DNA of 64,000 bases, taken from Heliocidaris erythrogramma (Eukaryota > Echinodermata > Echinoidea > Camarodonta > Echinometridae). This document shows, in pieces, positions 47,060-59,738 of this stretch. Positions within the stretch are counted from its first letter, which is position 1, and each line of letters opens with the position of its first letter. Both the position numbers and the translations under genes were made by a program. The notes beneath the pieces were generated by a model, which was not told where the DNA came from, did not search any database, and was given only the letters and a program-made list of their open reading frames with translations. The stretch is taken from assembly GCA_025617745.1 (NCBI GenBank), contig CM046869.1:2936823-3000822 (forward strand), written 5' to 3'.

Positions 47060-48050
47060 CTCAAAAAACAAAACAAAACAAAAAACAAATTGTGCTCATT
47101 TAGACGACAGATGGCGCTCGTTTAGTATGTCACATCAGACCCATTGCCAGCCGATTTTGAGAGCACAAATGGTATCACATCCGAATGGTGAATTTGCAAG
47201 TTTAAGATTGATAAATGGATGTTGCTTTAACAATTTCCCACCTGGGTACTATTTGACAACAACTTCACTGACAAGACATCAACTTTTTATGTAAATGTCA
47301 TCTGAAAAATAGTTATCAATTATTATGTAAAGGAAAGAGAGAAAAAAAACAAGATTCGTTTGATGCAAGCATAGTGTTTATCATTACTCATAACGGGAAC
47401 TATTTTGATCAAAAGAAAGTACACGGTCATGATGGGTAAACAACCGTTTGTTGAACTTTTGATAAAATTAAGGGGCTGGTCAATTTTTATTGTGATGTTA
47501 AGTTTGCATGCCGTTTGTAGAATCGTAGGTTTCGTGCAAAGTGGTAACAAAGAAAAAATGAAAAATCTTCGTCCCTAATTGATACAAAGCGTTATTTGAT
47601 TGCTTTGAGGAAGGTAATCTTAAACAATGGTAATTGTTTGTCAGGCGAGACGCGTGACATTAAGTTGTGGGCCATGGAGCATCATATAAATCAGTGACGT
47701 AGCTAGAAAGAGGGGGGGGCACACAGGGCACGTGCCCCTCCCTCCGAATCGAATGTACAGACAAAAATAAGGAAACAAAAGAGATGAGAGAGAGAAAAGT
47801 AACGGGAGACGGGGGAAAAGGGCGAGAAAGAAGACGATAGGGCCCATTCCCGCACCCTTTCCTAATCAATGGCCTCGTAACTGACTTTTTCGAGTATTAA
47901 AGACCGGTGCCCCCCCCCCCCCCCCCATGATGCCAGTGCACCTTTAAATGGCTGGACTCAAGCTTCTGAAAGACAAAGTAGGCCTATATCCCTCTTTGTG
48001 CATTTCGTACCGACTTTTCCCACAGGGCTTTCTTATGAAAATCATGTTTT
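47060..48050. other. Gene-less region beyond the Met-rich gene
   Basis: No coding signal. It contains a G-run near 47715, a degraded G/C-rich repeat (47690-47760) and a C-run near 47910. It separates the 3' end of the Met-rich gene from the repeat-rich left half of the window. Confidence 0.6.
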
Positions 48051-48054
48051 CCTT

Positions 48055-48060
48055 TTTATT
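48055..48060 (-). terminator. Candidate polyadenylation signal of the Met-rich gene
   Basis: AATAAA on the minus strand (tttatt on plus) lies about 175 nt beyond the TAG stop. It is a reasonable 3' UTR length, but the hexamer is common in this AT-rich DNA. Confidence 0.45.
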
Positions 48061-48235
48061 TCTGGCGGACTAGGTGCATCTTGCAATCAAAACCGCGTAT
48101 TTTGGAATGCGTTCAATTTTCTCGAGTTGCTTTTAATTTTTGAGATGCGTTTAATGGATATCGCATTCTTTTGTGAAATGGACCAGGGATCACATATTCT
48201 GGTTGGTCGGAGCTGGCCATTCAAGAACCACTGGT

Positions 48236-48504
48236 CTATAGTTTAGTGTTAAATTGATCTTTCTCTGAGGTTGAGAGTTTCTTGATCTTGCTGTTATAAT
48301 GGTGGTACATGACGACCATACTGATGATGAGTACGGCACCGAGAACGCAGCTGACAGCGATGAGGGCGATCTTGTAATTCTGAGCCTCTTCGGAGAGAGC
48401 AAAGAAACGTCTTAACATATCTGCATCGATTTCGTTGCCATCTGTAGGCGTCCTATCCGTGGGACCGGGTGGAGTCGGGACTGGCGACTTGTCCATCTTG
48501 TGTT
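48236..48504 (-). CDS. Exon 12: stalk, transmembrane helix, cytoplasmic tail and stop
   Basis: Residues 1493-1581. A Pro/Thr-rich stalk (SPVPTPPGPTDRTPTDGNE) leads into a short helix (MLRRFFALSEEAQNYK). The membrane segment IALIAVSCVLGAVLIISMVV comes next, then a basic tail MYHHYNSKIKKLSTSEKDQF and TAG. The orientation is type I: signal peptide at the N-terminus and lysines just inside. Confidence 0.88.
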
Positions 48505-51500
48505 CTGTATAGGGATGTAGAAGAAGGAATTTTAAATAGATCTGCATAGAAGAACAATAAGCCACTTCGGAGATGCAATCTGAGCATGAGCAGATAAAGG
48601 TCATCTGTACCAAATTCTAAAACCCACTGACACTAATATTCGATATGTGCTCATGAATGTCATGTAATCATTATTCAATTATGCACTAATGGTGCATTCC
48701 ATGATATCCAGGTGGAAGTATTCTTTTTAAAGGGGGAAACAAAAGCTATTCATGAGGCACCTCTATCACTCCCAGAGTTATTTTTCTGAAGTGCACATAA
48801 AGGGACCCTCCATGTCTAAAATATCTGTGGATATTTGGGGTCATTTGTACCATGCGCTAACCCCGAACTGGCTTATTGGAGAAGTGAGGATGCTCAGTTC
48901 GTTACAATCTTGCAACAACTGCCTCGGGTCCATATGCATACTTGGACTTCAGTTCGTTTGATGAAAAAGAGGGATTATTCAAGCTATGATCATGATGCCA
49001 CGGGCATCGCTGTAGACCATTGTGAATTGGGGCGGGGGGGGGGGGGGGGGTGTCGGACTAAGTCGGACTAAAAAAAAATATGGATATTTTCTAATTCAAA
49101 TACGAATAAAGTCACACATCCTATCGCTCCTTCGGAAGGCCACGCATGCTAATATTGGTTGCTTCATTAATTACCTGGGATGAACATGTAGACTGCCTTG
49201 AAGCCCATGTCCTCATTACTGTGATCAGACTCGAACTTGATATGCATCTTCTGACCGCTGGACCGGAAGACGTGGGGCACCATGGATCCACAGAATGACC
49301 TTTGACCTAGCTTGGACCAACCGTCTGATTCAGCATCATAGTCATATACCTATTTGGTAAGAAATCACATATCTAATAATAGTAAACAACTTTAATTGGT
49401 GAAGGGCGAACTAAACAGAGAAGTAGTTGAATAATTAATCTAATTATTGAATGATATCATTTCTTCAGGTTATGGCATCTTTTTTCACCAGGATAATTAT
49501 CGTTTTAACAATCTTAACCTTATCCTATTCTTAAGGAGGCTTCAATCTTGAAATGTACATTACGTCATCTTTTATTGAATTGTAGGCACTAACACGGTGG
49601 TTGAATCATGCCCATTTTACAGCGGTTATTTAACGATGAATAATTCAACTATCGAGAAAAAATTACGCAAGTTTTCAGTACCACAGACATCTAGTTAATA
49701 TGAAAACAAAAATCGAATGAAATATTTTCTAAAAAATACTTTAACTTACACTAAGTTTATCCTGCATGCAGTGGGCGTCCCATTGGGTCTTGAAGCGGAG
49801 CATGAAGAGAGCGACCACGTGACCTGGTGGTGCCACGATCTTCTGATTACATTCTACGTTGCTAGGATACTTCAGCGGAAACATTGGAGAAGTCAGAACG
49901 CCTGGTCCTGAGGTGATCGTCTTATCACAGGCGAAATCTGGAGGGGGATGCGAAAGCGAACACTTGACATGCTTGAAAAGTAATTTTAAAATCAATTCTA
50001 TATCTTCATCATCTCACTTAGCGGCTTGAAAGGGAGGGGGGGGGGGACGTACTTCCCATTCAAACAGGAATTCAAGAGTTAGAGAGATATGAGAGCGATA
50101 GAGAGAGGGAGAGAGAGGGGGGACGGGGGGGTAACGTGAAAAGAAGATAACGCGATTCCCTTCCACCATCCCCTCAATCGATCGCATTTTTCTCTCGCAT
50201 TTCATCCACAGTAAGACGGATACCACCCCCTCCCATGTTTACAATGCCCCCTTAATGACTGGACCCAGGTAACCACACTGATCTCACTGATTAAATAAAC
50301 GTTTATATTAAATTTACATCAATCATATCCTCTTTTCATTACCTATGTTGATACCATTATAATAGTGTATTTCTGTTTGTACAAACAATTAGAGTTGGGA
50401 GCAGTTATTACGATCAAGTGCACTTCAACAATATCATTATTATTAGTATTAGTTTACTGAGTAACTCATTAAAGGAGAATTAACCTCAAAAATACAGACG
50501 ATAGTGTTCAAAGGTGTTATTTATTCCTTCTTGTTAGACTATATGGCTTCGCGTCAAAATATACGAGATCGATACGAATCAAGATTTTCTGAGCAAAAGT
50601 TATCATCTGCTCGCAATATGTATCGTCTGCTAGCAGTACATGGGGGCTGCCATTTTTTTAATGTGTACATTAAGATTTTCTTAATCCAAATGCCCAATTG
50701 CCTTTTTCATAATTAAAAACCCGTTTGAGATTAAAAATATAGAATAGATATGTCAATTTATTTTTAAACTGAAGATTTCCTTATATATTTCTGTTGAAAA
50801 TCGATATTCGCTTAATAGAAATCTATTTTCTCGATACTGTGACGTATGGGACGGAGCAAATTAATTCAAATTTATGGATGCTTCTTCCCTGAGCATCTAT
50901 AGCGGCAAACTATGCATTCACCTGCTTTCGGATAATGGACTTGAAAAGTCAGAATGCATGCTGCATATATTATGTTCTGCTCTGTTTGGCAAATCCAAGA
51001 AAATAGATTTTTGTTAGGCAAAACCAGACATTTTAAAAATATCATTATAAAGATTTAATTTTTATAATACATGTAAACACCCACTTTATATTTTTCGTCA
51101 CATATGGGATTTTAGGTAATGAAGAAAAGCAATTTAGGTCTTGGATTCAAAATATCTTCATGACTGGAACATTTCTCAATGGTTCATGTACAACTCCAAA
51201 TCAGCAAGAAAATGGCAGCCCCCATGGAAATGAGTAGGAGACGATACCGGGTGTTGGAATATCTTTATTTATACCCTTTTCTGATATCTTATTAGAAAAT
51301 GATTTAGGCCAATAAGTAGGAATATATTACACCTTCCAAAATAAGTAAATTTGTAATTAGGGGTTGATTCTCCTTTAAGGCGAGAGGCGAGCTCTTGCTT
51401 TATGATAAAGATCAAGCTATCGGCAGATTAGACATGGTCATTTGGAACACATTCAGTGCTGGCCTACGCTTTGAAATAAAAGTAATTGACTGGTTATAAT

Positions 51501-54500
51501 CATTACGCTTATCTAAACAGTGATTATTTGATGATCCCATTACAGAGTAAATTTGCATGAAAAACAAATCAAACCAATAAAGGCTTCCTTAATGCATAAA
51601 TGGCACATTATTGTGTTGACAATGATATTGGAGTTTTGTAAAATATGTTAATGGATAGTAATGAAAGATAATTTAAAGGAGCATTAGTTTACAAATCTTA
51701 GGTGTGAAAACAGACTTTGCGCAGGAACATGCTCTGCGGTTATAATAACTAACTTTGTTGTATTTTTTTGGAGCAAAAATGACCTACCTAAATCTAGATA
51801 TAACTTTAGTTAAATACATCCATACACACCTGAATGGTACTCCATAACGACGCCATGCTGGTCAGGCATGTTCGAATATTGTTCGATGAGAGCATGTGAT
51901 CCCGCAATCCAAACGGCTGGGTTCTTATGAAGTTTTCCGAGGCACCTGGTTATCCCCTGACCCTCATTCATCTTCATCTTCATGAGGAGTTTTTCGAAAG
52001 CAGCGTGGAGTTTTTCTTTGATTTCTTCCGGTATCTCTCTTTCCATGTCACTGTCTTCCGCCATTCCGTCTCGGTCCAGGGGCATGTCTCCACCCATCAT
52101 CATGTCTCCGTCCATCATCATGTCCCCGCCCATCATCATTTCAAGCATCATGCCCATGACGTTAGACACCATGTCTTCCATCTCGCCCATCATTCCAGCT
52201 CCTTCCATCATCATGTTTATCATCTCTGGTGGAATCATGGACATCATGAAATGCATCATCTTCTTCTTCATCATCATCTTCATCTCTTCCGACATCTCTT
52301 CACCACCAGCCATCTTCATCATCATCGCCTTCTTCCGCAACAGCTCTTTGAGGATCAGCGCAGGTACCGGAAGCTTCCCTCCTTTGACTGCCAGAAGCCC
52401 GAAGTCATGGGGTACGTTGTCGCAGGTGTAGGGACCCTTGGACGTCAAGGCTTTGAAATGGAAATTGTTGGTGCGATGAGGAGATTGCATGATGGTCCAT
52501 TTATGGTGACCCATAGGCCATAACTTCATCATCACCATGGCTTTAAACATCATGTGTTGCTCCTTGGTCCAGTTTTTCATCGTCATGTTCCCGCCCATCA
52601 TCATCATGTCCCCGCCCATCATTATGTCTCCGCCCATCATGTCTCCGCCCATCATGTCTCCGCCCATCATTTCTTCGCCCATCATTTCTTCGCCCATCAT
52701 GTCTCCGCCCATCATATCTTCGCCCATCATATCCCCACTCATCATCATATACATCATATCTCCCATACCCATCTTCTCAAAGTGACTGGTCATGTTGCAT
52801 TTGCCCTTCATCAACAAGGCTGCAATCATCTTGATCTTCATCACCAGCTTGTGCTTCATCACCGTGATGTTCATTTTCATATATTTCTCTTCCGACATCA
52901 TATCTTCATCCTCCGACATCGTGCCGTCATCAGGTGGCACCATTCCGTCATCGGATGGCATCATGCCTTCACCAGACGACGTCATCATCTCTGCCATCAT
53001 CATTGACATCATGTCGTTGTTGCCAAGGATGCCCCAGATATCACCAAGCAAGCTTCCACGGTCCATCATCATCCCGTCTGGGTTGCTCATCATACCCATC
53101 CCCATCTCTCCATTCATTGTCATGTTGCCTCCCATCGTCATGTTTCCTCCCTTATGCTTCTTCATCATCATAATCATGTCCAAGTGATACATGTTGTACA
53201 ACCCAATCTTCTTCATCAGCATCTCAAACATGCTCGTACCATTCATACCATCATCCATACCATCATCCATTCCGCAGGAGAAATTGGACACGATATGTTG
53301 TATCATCCCGTGCACGTGGTGCGTGATGTTCTTAAAGTCACAAGACATACTGACCTCCCCAAGCAACATGGAGTAGTTCTTGTGCAACTCGTACGCGTGC
53401 TTCTTCACCCACGTCATGTTCTTCTTCATCTCACCCACCATGTTCATCATCTCCATCATCATCGCCTCATCCATCTCCTCCTCCTCCATGGGGTTCATCC
53501 TAATAGCCATCATCATCATCTTATGCTCCATCTCCTTGGCAACCATGCCAAGATGCTTCAGCTGCATCATCAGTTTCTCGATCTCGTGCCACTGCTCGTG
53601 GTGCATGAAGCAGCCCTTGTGGGCCAGCTGGACCAGTTGTTCGATCAAGACGGTCTTCACTAACATCAGGACTAGTTTGGGGTCGCCGATATGCTTGGAG
53701 ATGTTCTTTCCCAGGATGAAAGATGGAGACACGATTAGACCCTTTTGAGAACGCAGGTTCAGGGAGGGCGACAACAGAGCTGTGCAGAAGAAGATAGGAA
53801 AGGGTATTTAGGTCGACGGTATAACATAACTTCTTCACTAGTTACTTTAAAAAAATCCAAGCACTTAGTGATCATGCTGACTGATAATGAAAAATGATAA
53901 GAAAAAGGTGCATCCTATGTACCATTTCATGGACAGATGTCTAGTTAAATACTCAAAATAATAATGTTGTATTGACCTCGCTCACGGACAGTAATGGTGC
54001 AATGTGTATCGATTGGATAGCCATAATTGTTTCTCCCCTAAAAATACTCTTTTATATAATCAACGTCGCAGAATGCTTTTTCATTATAGATTGCAATCTA
54101 AAACCTACCAAAAATATGAATGTACAGTGTATACGCTTATCAAGCTTTGTAAATGCCTCCCCATTGGCAAGCCCCCTTATGCTGGAGAAAATCAACATAG
54201 CTCTGCCGTTACTATCCTTGGACTTTCAATATCATTAAATCGCAGTCAGCAAGCTCGTTACATGGAGAGCTACGATTCCCGAAGCAACTACATGCATATT
54301 GGAAGTTCATCAAAGAGGGTTAGATGATTTGGAAGGACATATCGTATTTTTCTCTGGACCAAAAAATCAGTCTATTTCTTTCGGGGGTATGCTCCAATGA
54401 TAATACGTCTGGCTTCACCGATTCTACATTATTATTAGTATTGTTATTTTATTTGGCGAATCATTATGTACATGTACAATAAAATTGACAATGCAAACAA

Positions 54501-57500
54501 AATTGTGTAACAGTATTAATACATATAACAGATTTAAAAAATAAGTATTTCTGAGCATGCTCCCCCATGCTGCCTGGAAGTAAAAAAACAATTACAATCA
54601 TTATTACCATCAGGCCTTTCCTCCCGACTTGGGAAAGCATACACAAGAGCATGCAATTGACATGCAAATCAAATTACAAGTGGGTCTAATACCACAATCA
54701 CACCGCCAAACAGACCCCACAACGACTCCACACTGACCGAATCTTGGCCATTGGTGGCAATGTAATTTTTTGTCGGTCTGTTGTCGGTCTGTTGTCGGTC
54801 TGGCGTCGGTCTTATTGTTGTGACTGTGGTATAAAATGGAGTGAATTCTGTATACAACTGAAAAAGCTGCATGATATTAAAAGATCATTCGAAGGTTTCC
54901 TCAATATCGCGTTTACACATTGATCCCACTCGCGGGTTCGACACGAGAGTCGTGTCGAACACGGCAATTTATGATGTATATCAAAGGTCATAAGAGGTTA
55001 TAAAGCTCCTCCAACCAGACGGATTTTTCTGTCTAATATTTCTCTACCTACCTGTGATAGGAGCCATGCGTGGTAGCTTGAAGTGAATATGGAGCATCTG
55101 CTTATCGTCTTTGTCATCAGTCATATCCTCTGTCATATCACCACCAGTCATATCACCCATCATCATCATCATCTTCTTCTTCATCATGCCCAACGAAGCA
55201 TTGGCGGGATGGACGGGTTGGACCTTCGACATCGAATCAGCCAGCAGACAGATCATATGCGGCATCGGCTTGTCATGGTCATCGCCCTCCATCTCCTCCT
55301 CCTCGCCCATCATCCCCGGCATCGCGTCCTCCATGCTCGGCATATCAGGCATCATCATCATCCCCTGAGGCATCACCCAGACATCGAAGCCCGGACAGAG
55401 GAAGGGTGCCTTGAGGCAAGCAAGAGCGCACTGTTCTTTGGACTTCACCGTGAAGTTGTGGGCAACGGTTGTCTTTTCGATGGCCTGGTCGAAGTATACG
55501 TTGTAGCCCTTCAGAGCACCATCTGTCAATTGAGGTATTCATAGTATAAATCTGGTAAAAGAAAATCATTCATTACACTTTTAACTGATACATCCGCACC
55601 CCAAACACCCACAAACCATAGGTTTACATCATCATGTAAGTTTTTCATTGTCCAGTTATATATTTTGTGTATCCCTTTACTAATTTTCTTCCGTAGCCAT
55701 AACTAACTGGATCACCCAAAGTTTATTGCGCTACCAGTATCATATTTGTTTAGTTCATTGTCATTAACAGGATTCTAGGAAACTTCCCCCACACAACTAC
55801 CCCGCCTAAGGACAACTCGCCCTATGAAAACAACTCCCTACAAATGGTACCCCCGCAATCGTCCTAGCGCATAGTTGTCCGGGGTTATTGATCGGGAAGT
55901 TGTCTTTGTATTAATACGCATTAATAGATTACTGATATGACACTTACCGCAGAAGTATTCATCCGTCCCCAGCGTACAGTCATTGAGGCCGTCACATCGG
56001 TGTTCTTCAGGGATGCACCACCCATCACCGCAAGAGAACTCACCAGCGCTGCAGTGCATACTCTCTGCGAAAAAAAAAGACATCGGAGAGTGGTGAACAA
56101 GAAATGTATGAACATATAACTATCAATCAATTAATTAATCCACTCCTAGCAAGATTTTTTTTTTCGTTTGGGAGATTGTTGATGGCAAACTTCATCTATT
56201 ACGGAAGCTACAATGTTCAACCAAAAAGACGAGACAAGATTTTGCCATGTCGATTTCCTCGGGGCAGCGAAAAAAAAAAGTTAGGATGTCAGATATTGTC
56301 TTTTCACCACAAAATGACAAGACTATAGTTTCCTGATATCTTCTTGGTATATTGTCCCACTGAAATAAATTTGAATGTAGATAATTAAATTTTGTTTATC
56401 TTGGTTTTTTTTCCTTAACCAGTAGGTCGATTACACGAGGTCCGGGATGCGCCGCGTCCGAGATTGTGACTTGACGAAAATTTATTTTGTCTTCTCAGGG
56501 TATCATTTCTCAGCTTCCGCATGCCAAATATGTGCGGCTAAATGATAGACGCAAATGCAATTTATTGCGTAACGTTATGTTCGAAAACGACATGTCATTC
56601 GTGATGAAGCACTGGAGTAGAACAAAAATTAAGAAGAGAAGAGCTACAGATCGAACTATGCGAAAGCATATGAGGGCATGAAAAACCATAACAAAAGAAT
56701 AAAATAAACCGATTGTACCCTCTAAAATTCTATTCATTCAAAACGACGTTAGGACTTACTTCCTTTGGGCATTTTTCCATTAAAGATTGGTTTGATCCAC
56801 TTCTTGAGGACATCAATCTGGCTGAAAAGACCGGGTGAGCCATGGTGAAGACATCCAAAGGGGAGGCTTGTCACTCCTAAGAGGTACCATTGGCCTTTCA
56901 GCTGGGCTACCAATGGACCACCCTTGTCACCCTGGTTACAAGAGGAGGAGCGGAAGAGACGGAGGGAAGAGGATGGGAGAGGGGAAGGAGGGAGATAGAG
57001 AGAGAGAGAGAGAGAATAAGAGGTACATTAAAGAATCAGAATAAAAGGGTAGCAAACTCCAAATTGTTTTAGTTGATATTGAAACACTGCTACATGACAA
57101 GGGAAAATTAATTATCTTTATAGTACTCTTTAATAAATTTAGAGGATGAGGTAATAATTAAGATTTTTAAATACTGGTTTGAATCTGTCAACAAATCGAA
57201 ATGAAATACCTTGCATTGTTTCATCATCATCATCTTCATGATTTCTTCTTTGCCCATGCCGGCCTCCATCATCTTCATGATCATTTGTTCCATTTCCATG
57301 TCCTTCTCTCCCATCTTCATCATATCATCCTCCTCCTCCTCCTCTTCCTCCTCGTCTTCCTCCATGTCTTCTCCCTCCTTCATCTCCCCCATCCCCTTCA
57401 TCATCTCCTCGTATCCTAGAGACCAGGTACCAGCTTCCCGCATCCCGCCGCGTCCGACCGCGCCCTTCATCATGTCCACGCTGTGCTGGAGGTGGGCCAA

Positions 57501-59694
57501 GACGGTCAGGAGGTCAAAGTTGAAGTCCCCTTCCTCCTTCATCATCTCCATAGTCTCCATCATCCTCATCATCCCTTCAGCTCCCATCATCTCCTCTTCC
57601 TCCATCCCACCTTCCCTCATCTTCATCATTATCATCTTCTTCTTGAGGAAGGGGAGGAGTCCACCTTCCTTCATCATGTACCCACCACCCATCATCATGT
57701 CATCCATCCCGCCAGCGCAGAAGAGACCGTCTGGGAGGTCGTTGTTGAACTTGCTTCTGCAGGTCGAGACATTGAGGAGAGGCAATTTGAACTTGTGGAG
57801 AATCCCAGGTTTGATACCACCTTCCATCTCAGGCATCATTGAGGATGGGGCTAAAAGACACACAAAAGAACAAACAAACAAACAAACAAAAAATAAAGTA
57901 ATTTATTCGGTTGATGACAGATTAAAAGATATGTCATGTTCTGTTAAAATTTCCTTAAAATATGATCAGACGGTCTTGCGATAATCAACGTTGATTATAA
58001 ACAAAACCGATTTTCACTACTTGAAGTATCATCAAGTAATAATCAAGCAATTAATCGTCATCCATACGACATGCATTGACGCAGCTGTTCCAGGAGCGAG
58101 TCTAGTGCAGAAGTGCCCCTCCCCACCTGCTTAGAAAATTAGGGGCCAAAAATTCCCCGAATCCTTCCATTCTATCGTTGTACTTTCTTTGAGCCCATGC
58201 AAAATGCAAAGACCAAAATGTTGTGCCCCCGTAAAATGATCCTGTATCCGCCTCTGTCAGGACTGTATACATAAACTTGTTGTTGTTGTTGTTTACCTGT
58301 CATTACTTTACACTGGTGTCCACAACCATTGCTGCAACATTTCTCATCGTCCTGGCAGTCGCCATCGGACGAACACAGATCGGCGCAGGATCCAAAAGCA
58401 CCTTCTTCTACAACTGGACATTGAGGTTCTGTTGAAAACAAACGACATAATACAACCATTAAACACACTCAACATCAAGGAGTTTATAAACGCTTTGGAA
58501 ATACCTGAAATTGATTATTCGCGCGAGTCAAGTTAATTTTGAAGCATCATTATTCGAGAGAATATGTACTTGATTACTCCTCCAAAAGTTATTTTTAGTT
58601 TTTGATGTCCCCTGATAATCGTGATGATACTGCGTAAAAGCTTCTCTGACATAACAGGAGAGGATTTCTGCTGACCAAAATATCTTCAACTTTGACAGGA
58701 CGTAAATATTTTCTGATTATAAAAAAATGCCTCAAGTAGTTGACTTTGCTTGGCACACCAGAATGTACACTTTTCAGTAAAATCAATTATACATTTATTG
58801 AAAAAAATTATGCATCGGGGAAATGGCATTTGTGTAGATTATGATTATCAATATCTCCAAAAATTGTGAACATATTATTTCTTCCTGCGTCAAGAATTTA
58901 CAAACATAGGCTACTATAATTTCTAAAAAGCTGTATAAGTGCAGGTCGATATCCATTATTTTCTCTCTTTGTTAACCCTAAAAATATTATCCTTTGATAA
59001 CATTTTTGTAAAAGATTTCACACGAGCTCTCTCTCCCTCCTCCCCTTTCTTTCTCTCTCTCCCTCCCTCTCTCCCTCCCTCCCTCTCTCTCTCTCTAGAT
59101 TACATTTCAAGCGACGACCCTAACTCTGCATATAAGATTTAATTGTACTTACCCATCTTCATCATGGGATTCCCAAAGGCAGCCACGGTGGCCTTCATGC
59201 CGGCGTGGAAGTGATGCTGCATGGTCGGCATCGGTAAGCAGATCACATTCACGTAGTCATTGACCTCGAAGGAATTTTTTACCTTGACGAGCGCGACGTC
59301 GTGCGCCCATCGTCGTGCGTCGTAGTGGGGATGGACGTAGAACTCCTCCACCATGCTGTACTGCATATTGGGGTGATCTTCGGCCATACTGTCGCTCATC
59401 ATAACCGACGTCGTGCCGACGACTACCTTGTACGATTCCGTGTCGTCGAGGAAGGGGCTGAATGAAAAGTTAAATATAGTCGTCATTGAGAAACTGGAAA
59501 TGTTACCATGTTATATATTTTTGTGTCACAAGTGACGACAAATGGGCTTCTTATTAAATCCCTAAAAGATTTAGTAATCCCTACACAGTAATTTGCTATA
59601 ATAGTGCGTATTTTCTCGCTTTTTACACCTAAAAGGTGATGCGCAGTGTCATAATATTAATTCCTCTTGTAACATACATGTATATATATATATA

Positions 59695-59738
<44 letters not shown>

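Noticed and set aside
51927-53748. Long plus-strand open frames rich in His, Ile/Ser/Pro or Leu opposite exon 9
   Set aside because: They are complements of the ATG/GAT-rich coding strand. The minus frame has splice sites, phase agreement and flanking domains; the plus frames have none.
57201-57984. Plus-strand open frames opposite exon 5
   Set aside because: Same cause: shadows of the Met/Glu-rich code.
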